The notes: generated by a model not told the origin, from the sequence alone. A DNA stretch of 64,000 nt from Hyphomicrobiales bacterium (GCA_947454055.1 CANGIS010000010.1:1-64000); one strand, 5' to 3'; counted from the stretch's first letter, positions 39,122-49,928 are shown. Numbers and translations are program-made.

Positions 39122-42100
39122 CTATTCGGCGGCCGTTGGTGAAAGCGACGTGCCGCCCCTCGCCATCCGCTTAACTTCCCGCCGGGCGAGCCGCCGCTGC
39201 TTGCGGGCGGTGAACCAGTCGCCGATATCGGAAACCATCATCAAAGCAGCAGGCGTCACGACGAGCGTCAGGATGGTGGCAAAGCCCAATCCGAACACGA
39301 TCGCCGAGGAAAGGTGCACCCACCATTGAGTCGAAGGCGCACCAAACGCAATGTCGCGGTTGACGAAATCAAGATTGATACCGAACGCAATCGCCAAGAC
39401 ACCAAGGATAGCGGTAACGGCTGTCAGCACCACCGGACGTGCCCGCTCGCGACAGGTTTCGATGATGGCATCATAGGCACTCATGCCTTCATGGCGGCAT
39501 CGGTCATAGGTATCGATCAACACGATATTATTGTTCACGATAACCCCGGCATTGGCGATGATCCCGATCCCGGTCATCACCACACCAAACGCCTGCCCCA
39601 TAATCATCAGACCCAACAGCACACCGATGGTCGACAGCACAACGGCGGTCAACACCAAGATCACGCTGGTGAACTTGTTGAACTGGGCCAGCAGAATGGC
39701 GAAGATCAGGAACATCGCCGTGCCAAATGCCTTACCCAAGAACGCGCCAGCCTTGGCCCTTTCCTCGTCCTCGCCCTTCAGCTTGAAGGTGATACCGGGT
39801 CCGAGATCCATGGCATTGAGATCCGTCATGACCTTTTGCTGAACGTTAGCCGATTGCACCCCTTCGGCGACATTGGCCGACACGGTGATCACCCGGCTTC
39901 CCGCCACGCGATTCAATTGGCCTACCCGTGGCGACGGCGTCCGCGTCACGAAATTGCCAATCGGCACCGAGCCAACCGGCGTATTGATCCGCAATTCCTC
40001 GATGTCGTCCAGCGTCCTTTTGTCTTCCGGAAAACGCAGAATGAGATCAACCGATTTGTCGGTCTCGTTTGGCCGGTATTCGGAAATCTTCAGCCCATTG
40101 GTCACAAGCTGCAACGCAGAACCGACGCTTGTTGCGCTGGCGCCATATTTGGAGGCCTCCGCCTTGTCGACATTGATGGTCCAGTCGATACCCGGCAGCG
40201 AAAGCCCGTTGTCGATGTCGCGAATATCACGGTTTTCTTCGAGATAGGCCGACACTTTCTTCGCCGCAGGAATAAGGAAAGCGGGATCAACCGCTGCAAG
40301 CTGAACCTGAATCGCCTTACCCGTTGGAGGACCGCCTTTCGGGGCCGTGACTTCGATCGAGACACCCGCAATATCGGATGTGCGATCCCTGATCTCGTCC
40401 ATGATTTTCGACGCTGCGCGGCGGTGTTGCCAATCGATGAATTCGAACTGAATCGAACCAATCGTATCCTCGGAAACTTCGCTCGAGCCCTTCTGGCTTT
40501 CGCCTGAGCGCGCATACACCGTCCGCAATTCTTTCATCGGCAGAATGCGTTCTTCGACACGACGGACGAACTCGTCCTTTTCGGTGATCGAAAGATTGCC
40601 CCGCGCGTGAACTTGAACAATGCCGAAATCGGGTTCGACATTCGGGAAGAACTCGACGCCGTGGCCAAAGACGCCATAGGCCTTGATGACGGTAACGAGC
40701 AGCAAGAACGTCGCCGATAACGTCAGGCCCGGATGCTTTACGCAAAACCGAACCACATTCATATAGGCGCCCTTTTCACTCGCCCGATCATCATGTGGCT
40801 TAACCGATGCCTTGCCCAACAAGGCGCCCAAGGTTGGCGTAAAGAACAAGGCGACAACCAGAGATGCCGACAAGGTCGCAATCAGGGTCAGCGGCATATA
40901 TTTCATGAATTGGCCGACAATGCCGGGCCAAAACAGCAGGGGTGAAAAGGCAGCCACGCGGGTAAGCGTTGCTGCAATCACTGGACCCGCCATACGCTTG
41001 GCCGCCATCGAGAAGGCCAGCTTCGGATCCATTCCCTCCGCCATCCGGCGCTCGGCGAATTCGGACACGATGATCGCGTCATCCACCAACATACCGACGG
41101 CCAAAATCAGAGCAAACAGAACAACGATGTTGACCGTCAAGCCCGCCATTTGCAGCGCCAAGATGCCCGCCAGAAACGAACCCGGAATGGCAATGCCGAT
41201 AAAGAGCGACGGCCGGCCACCCAGCACCATCATCATGATCACCAGCACCAGAAGCACCGCCGTGATGACGCTGTTTTGCAATTCATGCAGCATGTCACGA
41301 ATGGTCTTGGACTTGTCCTGACTGAACGAAACCGAAACCGTTCCCGGCCAAGCCTTTTGCAATTCGTCGATCACATATTTTACCGTATCGACCGTCTCGA
41401 TGAGGTTCGATCCTGTCCGCTTTGAAACTTCAATGGCGATCGCAGGCTTGCCATTGACGCGCGTGATGGAAGTTGCGTCCTTAAAGGTCGGGCGGACTTC
41501 GGCTACATCGCCCAAGGTCACGCTGGCGCCCGGCGATGCGGTAACCGGAAGCTTCAAAATATCTTCGGGACGTTCGATCAGGGCCGGCACTTTGACGGCG
41601 AACCGCCCTGTGCCACCCTCAAGGGCACCCGCCGCAACAAGGCTGTTGCTTTGACCTACCCCTCCGATCAAGCCATCAAGGCTGATCCCGTAGCTTTTCA
41701 TCAGCATCGGCTCGGCGATGATTTCAACCACTTCATCGCGCGCGCCGCGAAGATCGGCAGACAAGACGCCGGGAATTTGCTCGATATAGTTTTTGGCGCT
41801 GCGCGCAATGTGCAGCAGGGTCCGTTCCGGTACATCGCCCGTCAGAGCCACCACGAGAACCGGAAAGAGTGAGAGGTTAACTTCACGCACCGCCGGTTGA
41901 TCCGCATCCTTTGGCAAATCGCGCTTGGCGTCATCGACCTTGGCACGGACATCGGCGACCGCTTTGGTCGAGTCAAAACCCGCTTCAAATTCGAGCAAAA
42001 CAAAGCCGCCGCCTTCAAACGCGGTGGAGCGCATTTCCTTGACATTGGCGACCGATTTCAACTGGGTTTCCATCGGACGCAACAAAAGGCGCTCGGAATC

Positions 42101-42274
42101 CTCGGGGCTGATGCCGCGCTGCGACAATTGCACATAAACGATCGGAACCTTGACGTCAGGCTCGGCTTCTTTCGGGATCGTTTGATAGGCGACGAAGCCC
42201 GCCAGGAGCAAAAAGACAAGAACCGCAAGCGTCAGCCTTGCATGAGAAATGGCATAGTCGACCGGGTTTTTCAT
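39122..42274 (-). CDS. RND-family multidrug/solute efflux permease
   Basis: A 1050-residue inner-membrane RND transporter: N-terminal NPVDYAISHARLTLAVLVFLLLAG, periplasmic porter segments (e.g. EMRSTAFEGGGFVLLEFEAG), the central six-helix bundle with proton-relay aspartates in LILAVGMLVDDAIIVSEFAERR, and the second bundle with GVVMTGIGIIANAGVIVNNNIVLIDTYDR. It belongs to the HAE-type subset of proton-driven exporters and would pair with the adaptor at 42301; no outer-membrane channel gene is adjacent. Substrate unknown. It is the last gene of the tetR-adaptor-pump operon. Confidence 0.93.
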   Translation of the reverse strand: MKNPVDYAISHARLTLAVLVFLLLAGFVAYQTIPKEAEPDVKVPIVYVQLSQRGISPEDSERLLLRPMETQLKSVANVKEMRSTAFEGGGFVLLEFEAGFDSTKAVADVRAKVDDAKRDLPKDADQPAVREVNLSLFPVLVVALTGDVPERTLLHIARSAKNYIEQIPGVLSADLRGARDEVVEIIAEPMLMKSYGISLDGLIGGVGQSNSLVAAGALEGGTGRFAVKVPALIERPEDILKLPVTASPGASVTLGDVAEVRPTFKDATSITRVNGKPAIAIEVSKRTGSNLIETVDTVKYVIDELQKAWPGTVSVSFSQDKSKTIRDMLHELQNSVITAVLLVLVIMMMVLGGRPSLFIGIAIPGSFLAGILALQMAGLTVNIVVLFALILAVGMLVDDAIIVSEFAERRMAEGMDPKLAFSMAAKRMAGPVIAATLTRVAAFSPLLFWPGIVGQFMKYMPLTLIATLSASLVVALFFTPTLGALLGKASVKPHDDRASEKGAYMNVVRFCVKHPGLTLSATFLLLVTVIKAYGVFGHGVEFFPNVEPDFGIVQVHARGNLSITEKDEFVRRVEERILPMKELRTVYARSGESQKGSSEVSEDTIGSIQFEFIDWQHRRAASKIMDEIRDRTSDIAGVSIEVTAPKGGPPTGKAIQVQLAAVDPAFLIPAAKKVSAYLEENRDIRDIDNGLSLPGIDWTINVDKAEASKYGASATSVGSALQLVTNGLKISEYRPNETDKSVDLILRFPEDKRTLDDIEELRINTPVGSVPIGNFVTRTPSPRVGQLNRVAGSRVITVSANVAEGVQSANVQQKVMTDLNAMDLGPGITFKLKGEDEERAKAGAFLGKAFGTAMFLIFAILLAQFNKFTSVILVLTAVVLSTIGVLLGLMIMGQAFGVVMTGIGIIANAGVIVNNNIVLIDTYDRCRHEGMSAYDAIIETCRERARPVVLTAVTAILGVLAIAFGINLDFVNRDIAFGAPSTQWWVHLSSAIVFGLGFATILTLVVTPAALMMVSDIGDWFTARKQRRLARREVKRMARGGTSLSPTAAE

Positions 42275-42300
42275 GGCGTTATTCCAGTTTCCCGCAAGGA

Positions 42301-43368
42301 TTAAGGGGCTTTAGCTGCAACAGCTTCAACGATCTGGCCTTCTTTAACAAAGTCCTGACCCTGAACGATCATTTTCGTGCCCGCGGCAATACCGGAGACA
42401 TAGAGATAATCGGTCTGGTCTTCGACAAGGCCTACCGGAACAAAGGCCACTTTGCCCTGATCATCGACAACGCGCACGCCAAGTTTGCCCTCGGCCGAGA
42501 AGGTCAGCGCCGAGCGGGCGACCTTGGTGGCATCAACGGGCGCCAAATAAAGGGTAACCTCCGTCGTGACACCATCAGCGATTTTACCCTCCGGATTGGC
42601 CAGACTGACATCGATGCGATAGGTCCGCGTCTGCGGGCTCGCCCGATTGGAGATGAAGCGGACCGAGCCCTTCACTTCATCGCCGCCGATGAAACGGACA
42701 TCGGCACGATCGCCTACCTTGACGCCGCTCAATCGACGCTCCGAAATTTCGACCACCGCCAGCATCGGATCGAGCGACATCACCTCGGCCACCTGCGCGC
42801 CGGGCTGCAGGCTCTGGCCCAAATTGGCGGGAACTTCATTGATGACACCGGCGACAGGAGCACGAACCATACCGCGGTCGCGCTCGGCTTCGGCCTGCGC
42901 CAAGAGGGCCTGCGCGCCCTTCAGATCCGCCTCGAACTGGGCCAGATTGAGCTTGGCCAGATTGCCGCTTTCAACCAGCAACCGCTTGGCATCATATTCT
43001 TTCTGGCGTTGCTCAAGGCGGGCCGCCGCCTGTGCAACGTTTGATTCACGGGCCTCATCCGAGAGAACCGCGATAATTTCATCCGCTTTCACAATCGACC
43101 CGCGCCGAACATTGAGTTGGGTGACGGTTCCGTTCGTGCGCGCGACAGCCATCGTTCGGACATCCGCCTCAGTCCGGCCCGAAAGCGTCAGCTTGCGGGA
43201 GCGCGGCTCGACTATCGCCGGTAAAACGGAAACGGCAAAAGGCTTTGCCTCGGTTTGCGATACGGGACCCGTTGGAGCGGGAGCTTCCTTCCGACCAATC
43301 TGGCCCGAAGCGATCCAGAGCACGGCAATAACAACAAGGGCGATAGCAGTAAGGCGGCTCCAAAGCAT
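42301..43368 (-). CDS. Periplasmic adaptor (membrane fusion protein) of the RND pump
   Basis: A 355-residue HlyD-type adaptor. It has an N-terminal membrane anchor (LTAIALVVIAVLWIASGQIG), beta-barrel and lipoyl-like halves (GSIVKADEIIAVLSDEA and VRAPVAGVINEVPANLGQSLQPG), and a coiled-coil hairpin of about 60 residues between them (SNVAQAAARLEQRQKEYDAK). It bridges the RND pump and an outer-membrane channel. The ATG follows the tetR stop by two bases. Confidence 0.9.
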   Translation of the reverse strand: MLWSRLTAIALVVIAVLWIASGQIGRKEAPAPTGPVSQTEAKPFAVSVLPAIVEPRSRKLTLSGRTEADVRTMAVARTNGTVTQLNVRRGSIVKADEIIAVLSDEARESNVAQAAARLEQRQKEYDAKRLLVESGNLAKLNLAQFEADLKGAQALLAQAEAERDRGMVRAPVAGVINEVPANLGQSLQPGAQVAEVMSLDPMLAVVEISERRLSGVKVGDRADVRFIGGDEVKGSVRFISNRASPQTRTYRIDVSLANPEGKIADGVTTEVTLYLAPVDATKVARSALTFSAEGKLGVRVVDDQGKVAFVPVGLVEDQTDYLYVSGIAAGTKMIVQGQDFVKEGQIVEAVAAKAP

Positions 43369-43370
43369 GG

Positions 43371-44006
43371 TCAGATTCCAGTTGTAAGGTCAGAAGGACA
43401 GGAAGATAATGCGACGGCTCCGTTGAGTAAGGCGCCAATTAGACACATGACAGTGTCGACTTCACGACCGCTGTCAAAATCTCGATCAATGGCCCGACGG
43501 CGGATCAAGCCGTCGGAAAGAGTCAGAATGAGGCTCGCCAACGCGTCCACATCGACATCGGGATGGATATCGCCGGAGCGCTTCGACTTTTGGCATACGG
43601 TGATAATGCCGTTTCGGACTTCCCGATGGATGGTGGCACACAGCGCAGCAATATCAGGATTGCGCGCCGCTTCCGCCCAAATTTGGAGAGCCAGCACGGC
43701 CTTTTCCCTCGGCTGCTCGACAAGGTGCTTGCGGCCAATCTGTTCAAAGGCGCTGATCAGGTTCGTTGCATCCGAAAGGGCTGCAAAATCAGCCGCAATC
43801 GCAGCACGGTCACGCTCGATCAAGCCTGCGATCATCGCGTCCTTTGACGGAAAATAGCGATAAAGATTGCCCGGAACCATGCCTGATTCCCGCGCAACGT
43901 CCTGCATTGTGGTATGATGAAACCCGGCTTGCGAGAAACAACGCTCCGCCGCGTCCAGAATTTGTGGCCGGCGGTCAACTTGGCGGGGTGGTTTGGTTTC
44001 CAACAT
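43371..44006 (-). CDS. TetR-family repressor of the RND operon
   Basis: The 211-residue regulator has an N-terminal helix-turn-helix (RRPQILDAAERCFSQAGFHHTTMQDVARESG and YRYFPSKDAMIAGLIER) and a helical ligand-binding domain. The ATG at 44006 gives the usual short tail; a reading from 44036 would start inside the operator-like palindrome. It is separated by only two bases from the adaptor gene, typical of local autoregulation of efflux operons. Confidence 0.88.
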   Translation of the reverse strand: MLETKPPRQVDRRPQILDAAERCFSQAGFHHTTMQDVARESGMVPGNLYRYFPSKDAMIAGLIERDRAAIAADFAALSDATNLISAFEQIGRKHLVEQPREKAVLALQIWAEAARNPDIAALCATIHREVRNGIITVCQKSKRSGDIHPDVDVDALASLILTLSDGLIRRRAIDRDFDSGREVDTVMCLIGALLNGAVALSSCPSDLTTGI

Positions 44007-44022
44007 AGTCGAGATCAGTAGT

Positions 44023-44038
44023 GAATGAACATTCATTC
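44023..44038. promoter_or_regulatory. Operator-like palindrome upstream of tetR
   Basis: GAATGAA-CA-TTCATTC, a perfect 7-bp inverted repeat with a two-base centre, lies 17 bases ahead of the tetR ATG. TetR proteins commonly bind such short palindromes to repress their own operon. Confidence 0.65.
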
Positions 44039-44135
44039 GTCAAGCAACCAACAGTTGTGCGCATAGGTAATGGTCTGAGTGAACTTAGTCCGCTCAACCC
44101 GCTAGCATAGCAGTCACAGGATAAAAGGAGCTAAC

Positions 44136-45302
44136 ATGCGTTGGTCAATCACCTTAGGCGCGATTGCGGGAACCGCCATTCGGGTACACGTTACGTTTCT
44201 GCTTTTTCTACTCTTTATTGGCGTTGTTGTGTATCGGGCCAACGGCCCCGCCGCCGCATGGGACACCCTTGCCTTCGTCACGCTCATTTTTATCTGCGTT
44301 GTTCTTCACGAATTCGGCCATATCCTGATGGCGCGCCGTTTCGGCATTAAAACGCGCGACGTGACGCTCTTTCCCATCGGGGGCGTCGCCAGCATGGAGC
44401 GGATGCCTGACAAGCCATGGCAGGAATTAATGGTGGCCATTGCCGGTCCCGCCGTCAATTTGGTGATTGCCGCGGTGATCTTAGCTGTCATGGGGACAAG
44501 CTTGAATATCGACGACCTGGCTGGCATTGGCAATGTCAGTACCAGCCTCGCGATGCGGATCGCGGCCGCCAATCTGATTTTGATGGTGTTTAACCTGCTT
44601 CCTGCCTTCCCGATGGATGGTGGGCGGGTGCTGCGGGCCTTACTCGCGACGCAAATGGGCAAAGCCCGTGCAACGCGAATTGCAGCCGGAATTGGTCAAG
44701 CCTTCGCCTTTGTACTCGGCTTTCTCGGCTTTTTTGGCAATCCGATGCTCATCTTCATCGCTTTTTTCATCTTCATCGCCGCTGGTGCCGAAGCCGACAC
44801 CGCCGCCTTGCACGATGCCACCAGCGATCTGTCGGTTGGCGATGCCATGATTACGACACTCACGCCGCTTAGGCCGTCCGATACGATCCGCGAAACCGTC
44901 GATCGGCTTTTACGCTCGACCGATGATGATTTCCCCGTGATAGACGAGCAAGGCACCGCCTTCGGCCTCGTCACGCGCAACGAAATCTTGCTGGCGCTTA
45001 GCCAGAACAGCGACATGACGCCGATCTCTGCTCTCATGCGTACGGCAGACTTTGTGTTGAATGCCAATGACCCGCTCGAAAAAGCGCTGGTAGCTTTTGA
45101 AACCTTAAACGTGCCTGCCCTTTTGGTCGTTGACACGACAGGCCAGGCCACCGGCATGATAACCCGTACCTCCATTGCGCAGATAATGCTGGTGCGAACG
45201 GCCCGTCCGGGATGGGCCCTTCACCGCGGTGGAATACTGGCCGAAAACCTGCCCGGTGTTAGCCGCGGCCCGCGAGCGGCATCTTCGTCGCCATCACGGT
45301 GA
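44136..45302 (+). CDS. Site-2 protease family (M50) metalloprotease with CBS domains
   Basis: The 388-residue membrane protease has the zinc motif HEFGH in [17 protein letters not shown] (residues about 60) and the second ligand site [20 protein letters not shown], with six hydrophobic segments. Two CBS domains follow (from about residue 235, [21 protein letters not shown] and [20 protein letters not shown]). Members perform intramembrane proteolysis of regulators, and CBS domains may sense adenine nucleotides. AAGGAG precedes the ATG. The last 15 codons ([12 protein letters not shown] end) run into the convergent SDR gene, a 44-base tail overlap. Confidence 0.88.
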   Translation: MRWSITLGAIAGTAIRVHVTFLLFLLFIGVVVYRANGPAAAWDTLAFVTLIFICVVLHEFGHILMARRFGIKTRDVTLFPIGGVASMERMPDKPWQELMVAIAGPAVNLVIAAVILAVMGTSLNIDDLAGIGNVSTSLAMRIAAANLILMVFNLLPAFPMDGGRVLRALLATQMGKARATRIAAGIGQAFAFVLGFLGFFGNPMLIFIAFFIFIAAGAEADTAALHDATSDLSVGDAMITTLTPLRPSDTIRETVDRLLRSTDDDFPVIDEQGTAFGLVTRNEILLALSQNSDMTPISALMRTADFVLNANDPLEKALVAFETLNVPALLVVDTTGQATGMITRTSIAQIMLVRTARPGWALHRGGILAENLPGVSRGPRAASSSPSR

Positions 45303-46017
45303 TCGTCGACACATTGGCATCGAGCGGAAGGCTGGCCATGAAGATGACGGCATTGGCAACATTGCCGACATCCATGGTCGGCTCGACCGCTAGTTCGAGA
45401 TTGGGCTGAAGCACGCCAGTGCTCATTTTCTGCGTCATATTGGTCGACGCATTGCCGATATCGATCTGACCACAGGCGATATCGTATTTACGACCATCAA
45501 GCGAAGTCGATTTCGTCAAGCCCGTGATCGCGTGTTTTGTCGCCGTGTAGGGAGCAGAATTTGGCCGCGGTGTCTGCGCCGATACCGAGCCATTATTGAT
45601 GATGCGTCCGCCGCGCGGCGACTGGTCCTTCATAATCCGGAAGGCTTCCTGTGTGCACAAAAACGCAGCCGTCAAATTGGCACCCAGCACGGCCTGCCAT
45701 TGCTCGAAGCTCAACTCCTCAAGCGGGATCGGCGGAGCATTGGTTCCAGCATTGTTGAACAGCACATCCAGACGGCCAAACTTTTCTTTGGTCTTGGCAA
45801 AGAGATTTTTGACCGAAACAGGATCGGCAAGATCGGTCGAAACGGCAAGCGTCGGCGTGCCATACTGAGCGCCGAGCGCAACCGTCTCATCCAGCGCCTC
45901 TTGCCGACGACCGGCCAGAACAACGCTATAGCCTTCCTTCATCATCGCTAACGCCACCGAGCGGCCGATGCCCGATCCGGCACCCGTGATCATCGCGATT
46001 TTTCCGTTGCCGCTCAT
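45259..46017 (-). CDS. Short-chain dehydrogenase/reductase
   Basis: A 252-residue classical [38 protein letters not shown], catalytic [23 protein letters not shown]. The C-terminal part ([34 protein letters not shown]) is typical of the family but does not identify a substrate. GGAGG lies ahead of the ATG. Its 3' end overlaps the convergent protease gene by 44 bases. Confidence 0.87.
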   Translation of the reverse strand: MSGNGKIAMITGAGSGIGRSVALAMMKEGYSVVLAGRRQEALDETVALGAQYGTPTLAVSTDLADPVSVKNLFAKTKEKFGRLDVLFNNAGTNAPPIPLEELSFEQWQAVLGANLTAAFLCTQEAFRIMKDQSPRGGRIINNGSVSAQTPRPNSAPYTATKHAITGLTKSTSLDGRKYDIACGQIDIGNASTNMTQKMSTGVLQPNLELAVEPTMDVGNVANAVIFMASLPLDANVSTITVMATKMPLAGRG

Positions 46018-46058
46018 GTGATGTCCTCCGCTAGCGTTTTTTATTTGGCTTAATGAGA

Positions 46059-47417
46059 TCAGGCCGTCAGCCGGTCGAGTGCACGTCCGAAGCGGTCGAA
46101 AATATCATCAACCTGCTGCTCGGAAATGATCAAAGGCGGGCAGAAGGCGAGGATATCGCCGATTGGCCGGAAGATAACGCCTTCCTCATGGCCAAGCTCG
46201 GCCAGCTTCAAGCCGGTTGCGCCCGGCTTTTCAAAGCCAGCCTTGGTCTTTTTGTCGGCAACCAACTCAATGGCTCCGATCAAGCCGACGCCGCGCGTTT
46301 CGCCCACCAGCGGATGATCCTTGAACGAATGCAGACGCTTCAGGAATTGCGGGCTCAATTCATTTACCCGACCCATCAAATTACGTTCTTCGATGATATC
46401 GAGATTTTCCATCGCAACCGCCATCGCAAGTGGATGCCCTGCGGTGGTGAAACCATGCGCAAACGTGCCAATCTTGGCCGTATTATCGGCGATCACATTG
46501 TAAATTTCATTAGTGAAGGTGATCGATGCCAATGGCACGTAGGACGAGGTGATCTGCTTTGAACACACCATGATATCCGGCGTAATGCCGTAAGTATCCG
46601 AACCCCAAGTGTTTCCGGTGCGGCCAAATCCGTTGATCACCTCGTCAACGACGATCAAAATATCGTATTTACGGCAAACCGCCTGCATCTTTTCCCAATA
46701 GGTGCGCGGTGGAATGAATACGCCGCCTGCGCCCATCACCGGCTCGCCGATAAAGGCCGCAACCGTCTCTGGGCCCTCAGCGAGGATCTTGTCCTCGAAT
46801 TCTTTGGCCAGACGGGTGGCAAATTCTTCCTCGGTCTCGCCCTCTTCCGCAAAGCGGTAATGGTGCGGGCAACCGACATGCTTGATTTGCGGGAAAGGCA
46901 AATCAAAATCGCGGTGGTTGTTGGGCAGTCCCGTCAGGCTGGCCGACATCATGGTGATGCCGTGATAGGCCTTGATGCGGGAGATGATCTTCTTCTTCTC
47001 GGGCTTGCCGCGGGCATTGTTATAAAACCAGATCATCTTGACGACGGTATCGTTCGCCTCTGATCCAGAATTCACGAAATGGGCCTTGCCCATTTTGCCC
47101 GGCGACATCTTCACCATACGCTCGGCCAGCGCGATCGCGGTCGGATGCGATTTGTGCGAAAAGGAGTGATAGAAGGGCAGTTCGCTCATTTGCTTGGTGG
47201 CCGCTTTCACGAGCCGGTCTTCGCCAAACCCGACGGCCACGCTCCACAGGCCGGCCATGGCCTCGATATATTCCTTGCCCATGTCATCATAGACATAGAC
47301 GCCCTTGCCCTTGGCAATGATCATCGGACCGACGTCTTCATGCCTGCGGGCATTCGTGACCGGATGAAAATAATATTCAATATCGCGAGCAGCGGGGGAA
47401 TTAGGCAACGCGGTCAT
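46059..47417 (-). CDS. Class III (omega) aminotransferase
   Basis: A 452-residue PLP enzyme starting [21 protein letters not shown]. It shows [73 protein letters not shown], and the Schiff-base lysine in [16 protein letters not shown]. Relatives use beta-alanine, putrescine or other omega-amines with pyruvate. GGAG is six bases before the ATG at 47417. Substrate not determined. Confidence 0.9.
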   Translation of the reverse strand: MTALPNSPAARDIEYYFHPVTNARRHEDVGPMIIAKGKGVYVYDDMGKEYIEAMAGLWSVAVGFGEDRLVKAATKQMSELPFYHSFSHKSHPTAIALAERMVKMSPGKMGKAHFVNSGSEANDTVVKMIWFYNNARGKPEKKKIISRIKAYHGITMMSASLTGLPNNHRDFDLPFPQIKHVGCPHHYRFAEEGETEEEFATRLAKEFEDKILAEGPETVAAFIGEPVMGAGGVFIPPRTYWEKMQAVCRKYDILIVVDEVINGFGRTGNTWGSDTYGITPDIMVCSKQITSSYVPLASITFTNEIYNVIADNTAKIGTFAHGFTTAGHPLAMAVAMENLDIIEERNLMGRVNELSPQFLKRLHSFKDHPLVGETRGVGLIGAIELVADKKTKAGFEKPGATGLKLAELGHEEGVIFRPIGDILAFCPPLIISEQQVDDIFDRFGRALDRLTA

Positions 47418-47512
47418 GAGGGACTCCGAAATTAAGGCCATGGACAGTACATTTTCTCCGACACCATAGACTTTCAGGCGATGAAAGGAAAACCCCCCTC
47501 AGGGGGAATGAG

Positions 47513-48685
47513 CTATGCCGTACCGGCAAGGCGTCGAAGGACAAGCAGGGCACCGCCCGCCAGCAATCCCCAAAAAGCGCCGCCGATCCCAAAAAGCGAA
47601 AGCCCCGAAGCCGCGACTAGGAAGGTAACAATCGCAGCCTCCCGATCGTGGGTGTCGGCTAAGGCCGTGTGAAGCGACGATCCAAACGCACCGATCAGGG
47701 CCAGACCCGCTACCGCCTCGATGAGAACAGGCGGGGAAAGGTTGATCAGCGCGGTAGCACCGCCGGCCAGAAGGCCGAACAGAATGTAGAGGACACCGGA
47801 CGCGATACCGGCCCAATAGCGTCGCGCGGGATCGGGGTGAGCATCAGGCCCCGCGCACATCGCAGCCGTGATCGCCGCCAGATTGACCGCGTGCCCGCCA
47901 AAGGGCACCGAGGCCAAGCTCAATAATCCCGTCACGGTAAAAAGCGGCCCCGGTTCGGGCTTAAAGCCATTGATCGCCAGCACCGCCACACCGGGAATAT
48001 TCTGCGAAGCCATGGTCACGATGAACAGCGGAACAGCGACACTGATCACATTCGCGAGCGAGAAAACGGGCCAGATCAAAACGGGATGAGGAAAAATAGC
48101 GCTAATCGGTATCGGAGCGCCTGCCCCCGTCATCACAATCAGAAAGATCGTGATGATAAAAGCCGCGGGAACCGCATAAATCCGTTTAAACCGCGCCACA
48201 ACCGCCCATACGACGACAATCGCCATGCCCATCAACGGTTTTTCTGCAACCGCGTGCACTGGCGCAAGGCACAGATGCAGCAATATGCCGGCCAGCATCG
48301 CATTGGCCAATGAAGCCGGAATCGCCGCAATGGCTTGCCCAAGCGGCTTCCAGATTCCGGCCATCACGAGAAACAGAGCCGAGATCAAAAACGCCCCGAC
48401 CGCTCCGGCAAAGCCCCCCTCGATCAAGCCGGTACTAACCAGAAGGGCGGCGCCCGGTGTTGACCAGGCCACACTCACCGGCATCCGTGTTTTCAGGCTC
48501 AGGATCATCCCGCCCAAGCCCATCGCGATGGAAAGCGCCATGAGACCCGAGGCAGCCTCTGCATCAGTTGCTCCTGCCGCCCGCAACCCCTGCACCACGA
48601 TGGCGAAGGAACTGGCGAAGCCTACAAACGCGGCTAGGAAGCCGGCAGCACAGGCTTGAAGAGAGATTGAACGAAACATCGGCAT
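47513..48685 (-). CDS. benE: BenE-family benzoate/H+ symporter-like transporter
   Basis: A 390-residue polytopic membrane protein with about eleven hydrophobic segments. Family stretches include the N-terminal SLQACAAGFLAAFVGFASSFAIVVQGL, PVSVAWSTPGAALLVSTGL, and FGGHAVNLAAITAAMCAGPDAHPDP near residue 280. BenE proteins are thought to carry benzoate or similar aromatic acids with protons; no benzoate catabolic gene is nearby. The ATG at 48685 lacks a clear ribosome site. Confidence 0.88.
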   Translation of the reverse strand: MPMFRSISLQACAAGFLAAFVGFASSFAIVVQGLRAAGATDAEAASGLMALSIAMGLGGMILSLKTRMPVSVAWSTPGAALLVSTGLIEGGFAGAVGAFLISALFLVMAGIWKPLGQAIAAIPASLANAMLAGILLHLCLAPVHAVAEKPLMGMAIVVVWAVVARFKRIYAVPAAFIITIFLIVMTGAGAPIPISAIFPHPVLIWPVFSLANVISVAVPLFIVTMASQNIPGVAVLAINGFKPEPGPLFTVTGLLSLASVPFGGHAVNLAAITAAMCAGPDAHPDPARRYWAGIASGVLYILFGLLAGGATALINLSPPVLIEAVAGLALIGAFGSSLHTALADTHDREAAIVTFLVAASGLSLFGIGGAFWGLLAGGALLVLRRLAGTA

Positions 48686-48764
48686 TTTAAACCCAAGCGC
48701 AAGAATATCTCTCTTAATGCCGCTATCCTCATGCCGTGTCGAGAGCCTCACGCTTCATGGCGCG

Positions 48765-49247
48765 CTAAAGACGCCCCATTTCAAAATCGCTGCATGATTC
48801 ACCAAATTCCGAAAGCGCCGTTTCGAGATAATCCGACAAAAGCGGCGTTCCGAGCAGATATTGGCTCACCGGCCCTGAACGCCTTGCCCGTGCCTCGGCC
48901 ATCGCCAGCTTCCAGTCGGGCGCATCATAATCACCCCGCCCGATCCACATCATCGCAACCAAGGCCGTTTGTTCGTCTTCGTCCATCGCATTGATAAAAC
49001 CTTTAAGCTCGGCCTCGGTTGGCGCTTCGCCATCCTTGGTCAAGATGCTTTGGAAACGGTCATCGCTTGCATTGGAAGCATCAGCCTCGACGCCGCTGTC
49101 CTCGGCCGCAAGTTCGCGCGCTTTAACAATGACGAAGCATATTTTCTCAGGATTGATGTCGGGCATCCCTTCATCAAGGGGAACTGCCGGTTCTTCGCCG
49201 AGATCGGGGGCGGGATGCCCTTTAAACAATTTGCCGGATTCACTCAT
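48765..49247 (-). CDS. DUF3775 domain-containing protein
   Basis: A 160-residue cytoplasmic protein with a long acidic N-terminus and the DUF3775 core: DEDEQTALVAMMWIGRGDYDAPDWKLAMAEARAR, then TPLLSDYLETALSEFG. GGAGGG precedes the ATG at 49247. The domain is common in alphaproteobacteria and has no known function. Confidence 0.85.
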   Translation of the reverse strand: MSESGKLFKGHPAPDLGEEPAVPLDEGMPDINPEKICFVIVKARELAAEDSGVEADASNASDDRFQSILTKDGEAPTEAELKGFINAMDEDEQTALVAMMWIGRGDYDAPDWKLAMAEARARRSGPVSQYLLGTPLLSDYLETALSEFGESCSDFEMGRL

Positions 49248-49415
49248 GTCCAACCCTCCATCTCAGCTGACATCAACTCTGCAAGGTCAATGATCGGCTT
49301 CGAATGTGGTTCCATCGACCTTCGATATACCCCTTACAACTGACACGGATCAAAGCCTCCCCGTCTGAAAGCCCGGTATGGGATCCCCATCGTTTCACCG
49401 TCGGAGTAAACAACC

Positions 49416-49928
49416 ATGACCAATCACGCCAAACTGAGAGGAATTATGTCTGCCGCGGTTCTCACCCTGATGGTGGCACCCTTTTCTGCCCATGCGGCCG
49501 AAGGTCCGGGATGGGGTCCCGGTCACGGGATGATGTGGGGCGGACCAACCCGAAACTGGTTCGGTTGGGGTACGTCCGAACATTTTTGTGGCGAAGAAGG
49601 CCAACGGAATGTCGACCGTTTCATGGCCTTGATCGATCGCCACATTGCACCGACCGAAGCCCAAAAGCCGGCTGAAGACGCGCTTAAATCCGCCTTTGTA
49701 TCGGCCGAGGAACAACTCGCAAGCTTATGTGAAAAGCCCCATACCGGCCGATGGTCGCCCGTTGAGCGGCTTACCGTTGCCGAAGCCCACCTCAATGCAA
49801 TGCTCACTGCGATCCATTCCATCAAGGGCCCTCTCGAAACCTTCTATAACGGCTTGAGCGATGATCAAAAGGCCAAAATGGATGCATTAAAGCCCGATTG
49901 GCGCATGCGCTTGCCTTGGTCGAAATAA
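49416..49928 (+). CDS. Spy/LTXXQ-like periplasmic protein
   Basis: The 170-residue precursor has a signal peptide (KLRGIMSAAVLTLMVAPFSAHA) and a glycine/methionine-rich mature start (GPGWGPGHGMMWGGP). The helical body has an LTXXQ-like element (IAPTEAQKPAEDALKSAF) and a second KPDWRMRLPW tail. Spy/CpxP-type proteins act as periplasmic chaperones or sensors. The GHGMMWGG stretch could bind a metal. GGAG precedes the ATG. phaC starts 17 bases after the stop. Confidence 0.75.
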   Translation: MTNHAKLRGIMSAAVLTLMVAPFSAHAAEGPGWGPGHGMMWGGPTRNWFGWGTSEHFCGEEGQRNVDRFMALIDRHIAPTEAQKPAEDALKSAFVSAEEQLASLCEKPHTGRWSPVERLTVAEAHLNAMLTAIHSIKGPLETFYNGLSDDQKAKMDALKPDWRMRLPWSK

